Shown: piece by piece, positions 8,152 through 17,111 of the stretch | How the letters are laid out: each line of letters opens with the position of its first letter | Position numbering within the stretch: position 1 is the stretch's first letter | NCBI GenBank assembly: GCA_021203205.1 | Contig: JAJQBQ010000053.1 | Span: 34,154 to 98,153 of the forward strand | Source: Lachnospiraceae bacterium | Lineage (GTDB): Bacteria > Bacillota > Clostridia > Lachnospirales > Lachnospiraceae | Length of the DNA stretch: 64,000 nucleotides | Reading direction: 5' to 3' | Program-made: the position numbers and the translations under genes | The notes under the pieces: generated by a model | What the model saw: only the letters and a program-made list of their open reading frames with translations | What the model was told of the DNA's origin: nothing | Databases searched by the model: none

Positions 8152-10419
8152 ATGAATATAACGACACAGCAGGGAGCAACGCCTTATCCGACCGGAGCAA
8201 ACGTATGCCCGGACGGTTCCGTCAATTTTTCCGTGGAGGCGCCGGGAGCGGACGAGGTCCTGCTGGTGCTGGAGCTCCTCTCGGAATGCGGATTTGAGAA
8301 GACAGAGATCAATATTTCCGGAGGCAGAGTCGGTAATGTGTTCTTTACCAGAATAAAGGGCGTACCGTTTGATAAAGTTTCCTACTATTATCTGGTGGAC
8401 GGCACTCCGGTGACCGACCCCTGCGGCCGTGTGCTGTACGGGAAGGAAGTATGGGGGCAGAAGCCGGTATTCGTGAAGTGCGGTATTTTGAAGCCGAAGA
8501 GCTTTCGTGCATCGGATACGCGAAAGAGCGGGAAAGCGAATCGGAATCACATCCTCTTCGCGGAAGAAGTCCCGTCGGACTGCAAAGAAGAAGTTTGGAA
8601 GGAACAGGAGGAGGCAAATGTGGAGGGAAAAGCTCCGGCAATCCCTTTGAAAGACACCATCATCTACCGCCTGCATGTGCGCGGCTTTTCCATGAAAAAC
8701 GGAAGGAAGAGCGCGGGCACCTTCCAGGGGCTGATCGAAAAGCTTCCGTATATCCGGGATCTGGGCGCGACGCTGATTGAATTAATGCCCGCGTACGACT
8801 TTGACGAGACGACCTACCGGCAGAAGAAAAAGAGCGCCCGCTACTACGGAACCCCGGAAATTTCCACCGGTATCAATTACTGGGGCTACACGACGGCGGA
8901 CTATTTTGCGCCGAAGACTTCCTTCAGCGTGGAAAAAACCGGCCCGGGAGCCGTGAAGGAATTCACGAAGCTGGTGGAGACCGTCCATGCGCTGGGGATG
9001 GAGCTGGGGATGGAATTCCATTTTCCGGACGAAGTCCCCGCGGCCTTTGCGTGCGAGTGCCTGAAATACTGGGTGATGCAGTACGGCATCGACGCCGTGC
9101 ATTTGAGCTGCCGGGATGAGATCGTGCGGAGCGCCCAGACGGAGCAGATCCTTGCGGATGTGAAGATTTTTGCAAATTCCTGGGTGGTGACGGGCAAGAT
9201 GCATGCCTATACAGGAGCGTCGGCGTCGATGTACGCGAATCCGGATTATTCTGAAGCAACTGTGTCGCCATATGAAAGTCCCGGAAAAGGCGGAGCGGCT
9301 GTGATTGGAAAGGTTTCGTCGGAGGGATCGGATTTCCTGAAATCCGGAATCATCTCGTGTAACAGGTTGGAATCTGTACATGTTACGAACCTGAATTCGG
9401 TGACAGAAAATTCTGCAGTCGCTCGCAGGATGTGCGGAAGAAATGTGGGGGAAGATGCGACACAGAAAAGGAGCATCGGTAAACGCACCGCCACTTACCA
9501 GGACTCTTTCCTCGTGAATACCCGCCGCTTTCTGACAGGCGAGCAGGACACGGTGGGGGCCATGAAATACGAGATGCGAAAAAATCCCCGGGAAAACGGC
9601 GTGATCAATTATCTCTCAAACCACAACACCATGACTCTGGCGGACACGTTTTCCTACGAGCGCAAGCACAACGAGGCAAACGGCGAGCAGAATCGGGACG
9701 GCACAGACTACAATTTCAGCGCCAACGGCGGCGTGGAGGGCCCGACCACGAAAAAATCGGTGCTCGCCTTCCGCAAACGGCAGATCAAAAACGCGCTGGC
9801 GCTGCTGTTCCTGTCGGAGGGAACGCCCATGATCATGGCAGGCGACGAGTGGGGACACACCCAGGGCGGAAACAACAACCCCTATAATCAGGATAACGAC
9901 ATTACCTGGCTAAACTGGAGGCGAAATAAGTTTGAGAATGACATCCTCGCCTGCACGAAAGAACTGATCCGCATCCGGAAAGAAAACCCCATCTTCCACA
10001 CGGGCGAGGAACTGCAGGGCTCTGACTACCGTGCATTGGGTTTTCCGGATCTTTCCTGGCATGGCGAAACCGCATGGCAGTACAGCGAAAACCCGGCGGA
10101 TCGGTATTTTGCGGCCATGTATTACGGAAAGTATGCGGCGGAGGATAAGATCGCCGAAGCCAAGAAAAATATAACAGGAAAAAGTGCCACGGAGAAAAAT
10201 TCTGCGGGAGAGGGCGCAGGGAATGCCCGAAGCAGCCGGCTTTACTATGTCGCCTGCAACATGTCCGGAGAAGAAAAAGACTTCGGTGTGCCGAATCTGG
10301 CGCGCGGAAAGCTGTGGGCGCCGCTCTTTTCTACGGACGAGCTTACCTCCTGTGACGGAAAGATCCTGACCCTCGCGGCACACAGCGTGGCGGTGTACGT
10401 CAGCGATGAGATATCATGA
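8152..10419 (+). CDS. GH13 isoamylase/GlgX-like protein with all catalytic residues replaced (predicted pseudoenzyme)
   Basis: The N terminus is an Ig-like CBM48 module (TGANVCPDGSVNFSVEAPGA). The centre and C terminus align well with glycogen debranching GlgX proteins, including KHNEANGEQNRDGT, GTPMIMAGDEWGHTQGGNNN and NQDNDITWLNW. The catalytic positions are lost: the region II nucleophile (FRFD in GlgX) reads VHLS, giving Ser319; the acid/base in AEPW reads ANSW, giving Asn342; and the region IV Asp in AHDG reads NHNT, giving Asn492. Region I is also unrecognisable. Low-complexity segments interrupt the fold near residues 120-165, 365-445 and 665-685. GGAGG lies 5 bp before the ATG. It could be a glycogen-binding or regulatory protein. 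Confidence 0.85.
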   Translation: MNITTQQGATPYPTGANVCPDGSVNFSVEAPGADEVLLVLELLSECGFEKTEINISGGRVGNVFFTRIKGVPFDKVSYYYLVDGTPVTDPCGRVLYGKEVWGQKPVFVKCGILKPKSFRASDTRKSGKANRNHILFAEEVPSDCKEEVWKEQEEANVEGKAPAIPLKDTIIYRLHVRGFSMKNGRKSAGTFQGLIEKLPYIRDLGATLIELMPAYDFDETTYRQKKKSARYYGTPEISTGINYWGYTTADYFAPKTSFSVEKTGPGAVKEFTKLVETVHALGMELGMEFHFPDEVPAAFACECLKYWVMQYGIDAVHLSCRDEIVRSAQTEQILADVKIFANSWVVTGKMHAYTGASASMYANPDYSEATVSPYESPGKGGAAVIGKVSSEGSDFLKSGIISCNRLESVHVTNLNSVTENSAVARRMCGRNVGEDATQKRSIGKRTATYQDSFLVNTRRFLTGEQDTVGAMKYEMRKNPRENGVINYLSNHNTMTLADTFSYERKHNEANGEQNRDGTDYNFSANGGVEGPTTKKSVLAFRKRQIKNALALLFLSEGTPMIMAGDEWGHTQGGNNNPYNQDNDITWLNWRRNKFENDILACTKELIRIRKENPIFHTGEELQGSDYRALGFPDLSWHGETAWQYSENPADRYFAAMYYGKYAAEDKIAEAKKNITGKSATEKNSAGEGAGNARSSRLYYVACNMSGEEKDFGVPNLARGKLWAPLFSTDELTSCDGKILTLAAHSVAVYVSDEIS

Positions 10420-10521
10420 GTTGAGAGGAAAGGGATAAGATGATCGATCTAAAAACATGAATCGCAGAGTTGTTTTCGACCACGCAATAGAATGAGTTTG
10501 AGGTTATATGCCTTAAATTTA

Positions 10522-10558
10522 AAACCGGGGATGCTTCCAAACGAAACATCCCCGGTTT
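10522..10558 (-). terminator. Terminator between convergent GH13-like and TraX-family genes
   Basis: A perfect 12-bp stem (AAACCGGGGATG/CATCCCCGGTTT) with a 13-nt loop. On the minus strand it ends in TTTT, so it best serves the TraX-family gene, but it may act in both directions. Confidence 0.8.
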
Positions 10559-10563
10559 CTCGG

Positions 10564-11322
10564 TCACATAAGGTATAAAACATAATAGATCCCCACCAGC
10601 ACCAGCATATGTACCGGGTAGAACAGGTAGAAGAAGTAACGCCCGCCGAAATTCTTTCCCTTCTCCCCGCGGTAGAGAAACAGCGGAAACAGCGCGCAGG
10701 CTCCGAAGGCCTGGCGCACGCCGCCCAGCAGGTTGCACACGATCTGGCAGAGGATCAGCTTGACCTTCTGCAGCGTAAATTCCCCGTATTCGTCAGTAAG
10801 GTCCCCGGCGGGCTCGGCCCGGCCGATGGGGAAGGCCCAGAAGAAATAAATGATCAGGATTCCGTAATTTTTATAATCTGTGGCCAGCGCGTAGGAAGCC
10901 ATCATCCCCAGAAACACAGTCGGGATATGGAACCAGTAACTCTTTAGCTTCGAACAGATCCAGATGACGATCAGCCCGATCAGCAGCGTCCACAGGACAT
11001 TCTGTTTCCCCGAAAAAATGCGGAGGATCTTCGCAGGTGTCTGGAAGACGAAAGAGATGTCGTTGCGGTATACCATGAGGTCAAAGGGAAGCTCCGAGAG
11101 CAGGGCAAACAGGAGAAGTCTCCCCATATAGCGGAACACATTCCGGGTGTGGGTGAGTCCCTCCACAAGAAAGAAGCAGTAGAGCGGGAAGGAGAGCCTT
11201 CCGATCACCCGCATGGGTTCGTAGAAAAAGCTCCCGTCGAAAAACAGGTAGCCGATATGGTCGACGAGCATGGTCGCGGCGGCTAACAGCTTTAGCTGGC
11301 CGGCGGTGATGGATTTATTCAT
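10564..11322 (-). CDS. TraX-family integral membrane protein
   Basis: A 252-residue polytopic protein opening with the TraX signature (LKLLAAATMLVDHIGYLFF, then RVIGRLSFPLYCFFLVEG and a conserved ELPFDLM). It has seven or eight hydrophobic segments with positively charged loops. TraX was named from F-pilin N-acetylation, and firmicute relatives are chromosomal proteins resembling membrane acyltransferases. No pilin or conjugation gene is nearby, so a conjugal role is unlikely here. AGGAGG lies 5 bp before the ATG. It is divergent from the MarR-exporter operon across a 342-bp spacer. Confidence 0.85.
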   Translation of the reverse strand: MNKSITAGQLKLLAAATMLVDHIGYLFFDGSFFYEPMRVIGRLSFPLYCFFLVEGLTHTRNVFRYMGRLLLFALLSELPFDLMVYRNDISFVFQTPAKILRIFSGKQNVLWTLLIGLIVIWICSKLKSYWFHIPTVFLGMMASYALATDYKNYGILIIYFFWAFPIGRAEPAGDLTDEYGEFTLQKVKLILCQIVCNLLGGVRQAFGACALFPLFLYRGEKGKNFGGRYFFYLFYPVHMLVLVGIYYVLYLM

Positions 11323-11462
11323 ATGTCCTCCTGTATTATGACAAGTGTCAAATTATTTCGTGAAAGTATATCTATAGAGATAACACGTATTTGGAATTTC
11401 TTCAAGATAAAATTTGCGGAAATTTGACATTTCTTCAAAATTGAAATTTTTAAAATTTCCCC

Positions 11463-11491
11463 TTGCAATTTGCTCTCACCTGTGCTATCCT
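11463..11491 (+). promoter_or_regulatory. SigA-type promoter of the MarR-exporter operon
   Basis: TTGCAA and TATCCT with a 17-bp spacer. The predicted transcription start (about 11498) is immediately followed by the 15-bp repeat array, which suits repressor control. Confidence 0.55.
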
Positions 11492-11501
11492 GTCACGGAA
11501 A

Positions 11502-11576
11502 GTTAACAAGTTGATTATCAACAAGCAGAAAATTAACAGCAAAAAAGTCAACATCAAGAAAGTTAACTTAAAAACG
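11502..11576 (+). repeat. Five 15-bp tandem repeats with GTTAAC-like cores; possible operator array
   Basis: Cores GTTAAC, ATCAAC, ATTAAC, GTCAAC and GTTAAC start at 11502, 11517, 11532, 11547 and 11562, exactly 15 bp apart. The first spacer forms an inverted repeat GTTGA-TTA-TCAAC at 11510-11522. The array lies just downstream of the predicted promoter and upstream of a MarR gene. It could bind that regulator, or be a decayed coding repeat of period five codons (units such as VNIKK). Confidence 0.6.
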
Positions 11577-11664
11577 GTGGACTGTGTCCTTTGCGAAGTA
11601 GGCATACAGTTTATCGCATAAAACAGAACCATCGTTTTAATTCTGTCAGGAAAGGAGGAAGTCT

Positions 11665-12210
11665 ATGGGCGATGACAACAGTTTAGAAAGCCCGGAACTG
11701 GATGAAGGTTCAGAATTGGATGGAAGTCCGGAACCTGAAAAGCCAGGTGATTGCTGCCGAAGGAGCAGAAAGGATGAGGATCCTCTGGTTCGGGAGACGG
11801 TCCACCTGCTGCTGGACGCGGCGCGCGGTCATAAGAACCTGATGAACCGAAGCCTGGAAAAGACCGGCGTGTTCCAGAGCCAGCACCGCATTCTGATGTA
11901 TCTGTCGGATCACACCTACGAGTCCCAGAAGAAGATCGCCGAGGACATGCACATTTCCACGGCTGCGGCGGCGGTCTCCATCAAGAAGCTGGAGGCCGGC
12001 GGCTACCTGACCAAGGAGATGGATCCGAACGACAACCGCATCAACACTATCCGCATCACCGAAAAGGGGCTGGATGTCGTGGAGGAAAGCTTAAGAATTT
12101 TCCCGCGGGTGGATCAGGAGACGCTGGAAGGCGTGAGTCCGGAAGAGATGCAGGTGATGCACGATGTGCTGGAAAAAGTTGTAGAAAATCTGCGAAAGCT
12201 TAACTCATAA
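11665..12210 (+). CDS. MarR-family transcriptional regulator
   Basis: The winged-helix MarR domain spans about residues 45-175: SQHRILMYLSDH, recognition helix region STAAAAVSIKKLEAGG, and the wing KEMDPNDNRINTIRITEKG with the conserved DxRxxxIxLTxxG-like pattern. The first 40 residues are an extra acidic Ser/Glu/Pro-rich segment. AAAGGAGG precedes the ATG. It stands 178 bp upstream of a two-gene ABC exporter, a common arrangement in which the MarR protein represses itself and the exporter until a ligand binds; that link is inferred from position. No other gene is recognisable in the spacer. Confidence 0.9.
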   Translation: MGDDNSLESPELDEGSELDGSPEPEKPGDCCRRSRKDEDPLVRETVHLLLDAARGHKNLMNRSLEKTGVFQSQHRILMYLSDHTYESQKKIAEDMHISTAAAAVSIKKLEAGGYLTKEMDPNDNRINTIRITEKGLDVVEESLRIFPRVDQETLEGVSPEEMQVMHDVLEKVVENLRKLNS

Positions 12211-12388
12211 AGTTGAGGATCGGAGATTTATGCAAAAGGGGAAGAATCATCGAAGGAACCGAAAAGATAAGATTTTGTCAGAAGAATAACTGACGGAAAC
12301 AGAATGACAAATCACTTTCTGCATTCAGCTTACAGAAGCACGGCTGGTTAAATGCAAACAGTGAAACTTATTTCAAAAGGAGGCAACT

Positions 12389-14149
12389 ATGAAACAGGAG
12401 GGATATTGGAAGTATATTAAGCCCTATCTGTCCGCGTTTATCATCGGCCCGATCCTGATGCTGGTGGAGGTGGTCGGTGAGGTGGTCATGCCGAAGCTGT
12501 TCGCGGTGATGAACAACACCGTAGTTTCGTACAACGCCAACAGACTTTCGGCGGCAGACGCCAACGCCACCATCGTAGGGAATGGTCTGCTGATGGCCGG
12601 CATGGCGGTGCTGATGTTTATCGGCGGTACCGGCGGGGCTTATTTTTCCGTGAGGGCGTCCAGCAAGTTTGCGTGTGACCTGCGCAAGGACGTGTTCAAC
12701 CATATACAGAACTTCTCGTTCGAGAACATTGACAAATTCAGCACGGGTTCCCTGGTGACCCGCACAACCAACGACATCACACAGTTACAGAACTTCGTTT
12801 CCATGATCCTGCGTATGGCGCTGCGGGCGCCGGGCATGATGATCGGCGGCATTATCATGGCGCTGATGACGAACGCGAAGCTGGCACTCATCGTGCTGTG
12901 CATGGTCCCGATTTTGGCTATCGCCATCGCACTGATGCTGTGGTTCAGCTTCCCGCTGTTCCAGAAGATGCAGACGAAGCTGGATAACCTGAACACGAAG
13001 ATCCAGGAAAACCTGACCAACGTGCGCGTGGTGAAGTCCTTCGTCCGCGAAGATTATGAGACAGATAAGTTCAAAGAGTCCAACAAGGACTTGAAGGACA
13101 GCACCATGGCCGCTATGAAGATCATGATCGCCACCATGCCGGTCATGACGCTGGCCATGAATGTCACCACACTGGCCATCGTCTGGTTCGGCGGAAAACG
13201 AGTGGTTTCCGGCGATATGACCGTCGGTGACCTGACCGCGTTCATTACTTATATCACACAGATCCTTTCCTCACTGATGATGCTCTCCATGATCATCATG
13301 AACGCGTCCAGAGCCATGGCTTCTTCGAAGCGTATCCGTGCGGTGCTGAACGAGGAAGTGACCCTCACCGATGAGAACGGCAGCGAGGATCTGAAGGTGG
13401 AACATGGCAGCGTAGAGTTTAAGGATGTCTGCTTCCGCTATTATAAGAACACGGATGCCTGGGTGCTGGATCACATCAGCTTCAGCGCGAAGCCCGGCGA
13501 AACGGTGGGCATCATCGGTTCCACCGGCTGCGGCAAGACCACGCTGGTGTCCATGATCCCGCGCCTGTACGACCCGGACGAGGGCGAGATCCTCGTGGAC
13601 GGGAAGAACGTGAAGGATTACAAGTTCACCAACCTGCGGGACGGCGTGGGCATGGTGCTGCAGAAGAACGTGCTGTTCTCCGGCTCCATCGAGGAAAACC
13701 TGCGCTGGGGCAATGAGGATGCCACGGATGAGGAGATCCGCCAGGTGGCAAAGGTGGCCCAGGCCGACAAGTTCATCGATTCCTTCGATGACGGCTACGG
13801 GATGGAGCTTGGCCAGGGCGGCGTGAATGTGTCCGGCGGACAGAAGCAGAGGCTCTGCATCGCCAGGGCGCTGTTAAAGAACCCGAAGATTATTATCCTG
13901 GACGACTCCACCAGTGCGGTAGATACCGCCACCGAGGCGAATATCCGCTATTATTTTGCGAATGACCTGAAAGACACGACCAAGCTCATCATCGCGCAGC
14001 GCATCGGCTCCGTCATGGAGGCGGACAAGATCATCGTGCTGGATGAGGGCAGGATCGTAGGCGAAGGGAAGCACGAAGAGCTTCTTAAGACCTGTGTGGC
14101 GTACCGCGAGATTTACGCCTCCCAGATGGAAAACAGAAAGGAGGCATAA
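12389..14149 (+). CDS. ABC exporter half-transporter, degenerate-site subunit of a heterodimer
   Basis: An N-terminal six-helix type IV exporter domain (about 1-320) followed by an NBD with Walker A GSTGCGKT (377-384), signature VSGGQKQR and Walker B ILDD. The catalytic Glu after Walker B is Asp506, and the switch His is Gln537 (IAQRIGS). These substitutions mark the non-catalytic site of heterodimeric exporters such as TM287/288 or BmrCD. AGGAGG precedes the ATG. The partner follows after 6 bp, and a MarR gene precedes it, which suggests drug or peptide efflux; the substrate is unknown. Confidence 0.93.
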   Translation: MKQEGYWKYIKPYLSAFIIGPILMLVEVVGEVVMPKLFAVMNNTVVSYNANRLSAADANATIVGNGLLMAGMAVLMFIGGTGGAYFSVRASSKFACDLRKDVFNHIQNFSFENIDKFSTGSLVTRTTNDITQLQNFVSMILRMALRAPGMMIGGIIMALMTNAKLALIVLCMVPILAIAIALMLWFSFPLFQKMQTKLDNLNTKIQENLTNVRVVKSFVREDYETDKFKESNKDLKDSTMAAMKIMIATMPVMTLAMNVTTLAIVWFGGKRVVSGDMTVGDLTAFITYITQILSSLMMLSMIIMNASRAMASSKRIRAVLNEEVTLTDENGSEDLKVEHGSVEFKDVCFRYYKNTDAWVLDHISFSAKPGETVGIIGSTGCGKTTLVSMIPRLYDPDEGEILVDGKNVKDYKFTNLRDGVGMVLQKNVLFSGSIEENLRWGNEDATDEEIRQVAKVAQADKFIDSFDDGYGMELGQGGVNVSGGQKQRLCIARALLKNPKIIILDDSTSAVDTATEANIRYYFANDLKDTTKLIIAQRIGSVMEADKIIVLDEGRIVGEGKHEELLKTCVAYREIYASQMENRKEA

Positions 14150-14155
14150 GGTACC

Positions 14156-16126
14156 ATGGCAAAGAGATTAAGTGAAGAAGAATTATTAAAGAAATACGAA
14201 AATGTCGGTTCCGTGCAGTCCTCCGGCGGCGGCCCCGGCGGGCCAGGGCCCGGTGGACCCGGCGGCGGCCCGGGAAGAGGGCCGAAGGGCGAGGACGACA
14301 TGAAAAAGCCTTCCCAGACGGGAGATACCATCAAACGTCTGGCCCATTATATCGCGGGAAATAAGAAGTGGCTGGCGCTGGTTGCTGTCTGCCTGCTGGG
14401 TTACTCAGGCGCGACGCTGGCGGCAAGCTATCTGCTGCGCCCGATCTTAAATACTCTGGTGGACAGCAGTATGACCATGTGGAGCCGTCTCACCTACCTG
14501 GGTGAGATGATCGGGGTGATGGCTGCCGTCTATGCTGTCGCGGTAGTTTGCAACTATCTGCAGTCCCGCATTATGTTAAGCATCTCCCAGAGCGCGCTGC
14601 AGAAGCTCCGCAACGACCTGTTTGAAAAACTGGAACACCTGCCGGTGCGCTACTATGACCAGAATTCCAACGGCGACCTGATGAGCCGCTTCACCAACGA
14701 CGTGGACACCATCGGCGAGCTGTTAAACTCCACGCTGGTGCAGCTGGTTTCCGGTGTCATTTCCATCGTCGGAACACTCTGCATCATGCTGTACACCAAC
14801 TGGATCCTTACGATCATTACCATTATCTCCATCCCGATCATCGCAAAGCTGGGCGGGACTATCGCATCGAGGAGCCGCAAGTACTACACCCAGCAGCAGG
14901 CGGCGCTGGGCGCGGTGAACGGCTACGTGGAGGAGATGGTGACCGGCCAGAAGGTGGTCAAGGTGTTTGGCCACGAGGAGACAGCGAAGGATGAGTTCGG
15001 CACGTTAAGCGATGCGCTGCAGAAGCGGCAGATGAGCGCACAGTTCCTGTCCGCCTGCATGGGCCCGGTCATGGGCAACTTCAGCCAGCTGACCTACGCC
15101 ATCACGGCCACGGTGGGCGCGGTGCTGTGTATCACCAGCGGATTTGATATCGGCGGTTTGACGATTTTCGTGAACTATTCCAGACAGTTTTCCCGCCCCA
15201 TCAACGAGCTGTCCCAGCAGATGAACACCATCTTCTCGGCGCTGGCCGGCGCGGAGCGCGTGTTTACGGTGCTGGATGAGGAGCCGGAGCAGCTTAAGCC
15301 GATGGATGTAAACGCGGACGGCACGCCGATCCAGCCCCTTCCGGGGGAGATCCCGCCGGAGGATGCGCCGAAGCCTTACACCGGAGAGCCGATGCAGGGT
15401 TATGTGCGTCTGACGAACGTTACCTTCGGTTACAAGCCGGAGAAGACCATCTTAAAGGAAATCAACTGCTACGCAAAGCCGGGTCAGAAGATCGCATTTG
15501 TCGGATCCACCGGCGCCGGCAAGACGACGATCACCAACCTGATCAACCGCTTCTACGAGGTCAATCAGGGCTGCATCACCATCGACGGCATCGACGTGCG
15601 CAACTATCCGCTGGATGTGCTGCGCAAGAACATCGCCATGGTGCTGCAGGACACCCATCTGTTCACCGGCACGGTAATGGAGAACATCCGCTACGGCAGA
15701 CCGGATGCCACCGACGAGGAAGTTATCGAGGCGGCGAAGCTGGCCAGCGCGGACAGCTTTATCCAGCGTCTGTCTGACGGCTACGACACCATGCTGGAGG
15801 GCGACGGTGCGAACCTGTCCCAGGGCCAGAGGCAGCTGCTTAACATCGCCCGGGCGGCGGTCACTACGGCGCCGATCCTCATTCTGGATGAGGCCACCAG
15901 TTCCGTCGATACCAGGACCGAACGCCATATCGAGATCGGCCTGGATAACCTGATGGCAAACCGCACCACCTTCGTCATCGCCCACCGTCTCTCCACGGTC
16001 CGCAACTCCCACGCCATCATGGTGCTGGAGCACGGCGAGATCATAGAGCGCGGTACCCACGACGAGCTGCTCGCCATGGGCGGCAGATATTATAACTTGT
16101 ATACCGGTAAGGCGGAGCTGTCGTAA
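14156..16126 (+). CDS. ABC exporter half-transporter, catalytic-site subunit of a heterodimer
   Basis: The partner of the preceding gene. A Gly/Pro-rich stretch near residues 22-42 precedes the exporter membrane domain (about 55-390), and the NBD ends the protein. Walker A is GSTGAGKT, the signature reads LSQGQRQ, and it keeps both the Walker B catalytic Glu579 (LILDEATSS) and switch His610 (IAHRLST) that the partner has lost. A 45-residue Pro-rich linker (near 380-420) lies between membrane and ATPase domains. The asymmetry supports one active and one degenerate nucleotide site per dimer. Two strong hairpins follow the stop. Confidence 0.93.
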   Translation: MAKRLSEEELLKKYENVGSVQSSGGGPGGPGPGGPGGGPGRGPKGEDDMKKPSQTGDTIKRLAHYIAGNKKWLALVAVCLLGYSGATLAASYLLRPILNTLVDSSMTMWSRLTYLGEMIGVMAAVYAVAVVCNYLQSRIMLSISQSALQKLRNDLFEKLEHLPVRYYDQNSNGDLMSRFTNDVDTIGELLNSTLVQLVSGVISIVGTLCIMLYTNWILTIITIISIPIIAKLGGTIASRSRKYYTQQQAALGAVNGYVEEMVTGQKVVKVFGHEETAKDEFGTLSDALQKRQMSAQFLSACMGPVMGNFSQLTYAITATVGAVLCITSGFDIGGLTIFVNYSRQFSRPINELSQQMNTIFSALAGAERVFTVLDEEPEQLKPMDVNADGTPIQPLPGEIPPEDAPKPYTGEPMQGYVRLTNVTFGYKPEKTILKEINCYAKPGQKIAFVGSTGAGKTTITNLINRFYEVNQGCITIDGIDVRNYPLDVLRKNIAMVLQDTHLFTGTVMENIRYGRPDATDEEVIEAAKLASADSFIQRLSDGYDTMLEGDGANLSQGQRQLLNIARAAVTTAPILILDEATSSVDTRTERHIEIGLDNLMANRTTFVIAHRLSTVRNSHAIMVLEHGEIIERGTHDELLAMGGRYYNLYTGKAELS

Positions 16127-16144
16127 GATAGATTCGCTATATAC

Positions 16145-16223
16145 GGACGCCCGGTGAGAGAAAGAATTTTTTCAGGGGCTTAAAAATGCCCCTGAAAAAG
16201 CTTCTTTCTCTCGCCGGGCGTCC
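16145..16223 (+). terminator. Long two-part hairpin terminating the exporter operon
   Basis: The outer 22-bp stem (16145-16166 with 16202-16223, one G-U pair) stacks almost directly on an inner 12-bp stem (16168-16179 with 16188-16199) around an 8-nt loop. TTTGTTT follows. The near-continuous 34-bp stem is far longer than an ordinary terminator. Confidence 0.75.
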
Positions 16224-16318
16224 TTTGTTTCGCGCGAATCGGAGGGGAGGTGTACTGAGGGCGCAGGTTTTCTCTGACTGGAGGATATGTTTTTTTGAAA
16301 CTGAAAATGAAAATAATT

Positions 16319-16366
16319 CCCCGTAAATAATTTCACTGGAAAGGAAGTTATTTACGGGATTTTTGT
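16319..16366 (+). terminator. Second terminator downstream of the exporter operon
   Basis: CCCGTAAATAA pairs perfectly with TTATTTACGGG across 17 nt, followed by ATTTTTGTTT. Confidence 0.8.
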
Positions 16367-16456
16367 TTAATGCTGACAGAATGATTGATAAATTAAAAGT
16401 CATACTTGTGCTCCGGGGATCATAGGATATCTAATAAATGCGGGAATGAGGATAAC

Positions 16457-16912
16457 ATGAGTTGCTATAGAAATCATTTGTTTTGGCGTCTCGTTGCCGT
16501 TATGTACCTTATCTCTATATGTTTGGCTGCTGTGTGTCTGACCGGCGGATGCGGCCTGACCGCCACAGAGGAGGAGACGGACGCGGTGACGGATAAAATC
16601 GACTTTACCGTACTGCGCCAGTCCGAGATCCCGGAAGAGCTGGCCGCGAACATCGAAACACGGAAGGAAGATCCGTTTAAAATTGCCTACACGGATCAGG
16701 GCTACACCTATATCGCCATTGGCTACGGCTCACAGCCGACGGGCGGCTACAGTATCATGGTGGAGGAGTGCTACATCACGGAGACCAATCTGTGCGTGAA
16801 GACAAAGTTTCTGGGCCCAGAGACGAACCGCGACCTGGTACAGACGATTACATATCCGTATATCGTCATCAAGGTGGAAGACCGGGGGCTGGAGGTGACC
16901 TATCTGGAGTAG
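16457..16912 (+). CDS. PrcB-type C-terminal domain lipoprotein
   Basis: A 151-residue exported protein: a hydrophobic signal segment (VAVMYLISICLAAVCL) ending at a Cys in LTGGC, a loose lipobox, then an acidic spacer. The domain in the second half (IAIGYGSQPTGGYSIMV through GPETNRDLVQTITYPYIVI) matches the PrcB_C family, seen in secreted proteins of Firmicutes and in the PrtP-associated PrcB of treponemes. Start chosen at the ATG preceded by GAGGA. The gene lies just upstream of sipL, but a sporulation role is only a guess. A 199-bp spacer with degenerate repeats separates them. Confidence 0.8.
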   Translation: MSCYRNHLFWRLVAVMYLISICLAAVCLTGGCGLTATEEETDAVTDKIDFTVLRQSEIPEELAANIETRKEDPFKIAYTDQGYTYIAIGYGSQPTGGYSIMVEECYITETNLCVKTKFLGPETNRDLVQTITYPYIVIKVEDRGLEVTYLE

Positions 16913-16949
16913 GGATAGAGAGATAAAGGGGAAATAAAACTTAGGAGAT

Positions 16950-17050
16950 GAAACGGAAAATGGGACGGAGAGGCTGAAAAAAGAGAAGTTGAAACGGAAA
17001 ATGAGACGATAAGGCTGAAAAACAGAGGAGACGAAACCGGAAAGTTGTGA
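16950..17050 (+). repeat. Degenerate tandem repeats of about 41-42 bp in the sipL upstream spacer
   Basis: Units starting GAAACGGAAAATG(G/A)GACG begin at 16950 and 16991, with a shorter third near 17033. No open frame or regulatory site is evident in them. Confidence 0.6.
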
Positions 17051-17111
17051 AACAGGGCATCTGATTTGACGAAAACAGTAGTTCTATAAGGCGGAACAGG
17101 GGGAGAATCTC

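Noticed and set aside
10564-11322. Conjugative element suggested by the TraX-family protein
   Set aside because: No relaxase, coupling protein, secretion genes or attachment sites are nearby; chromosomal TraX-family proteins are common in Firmicutes.
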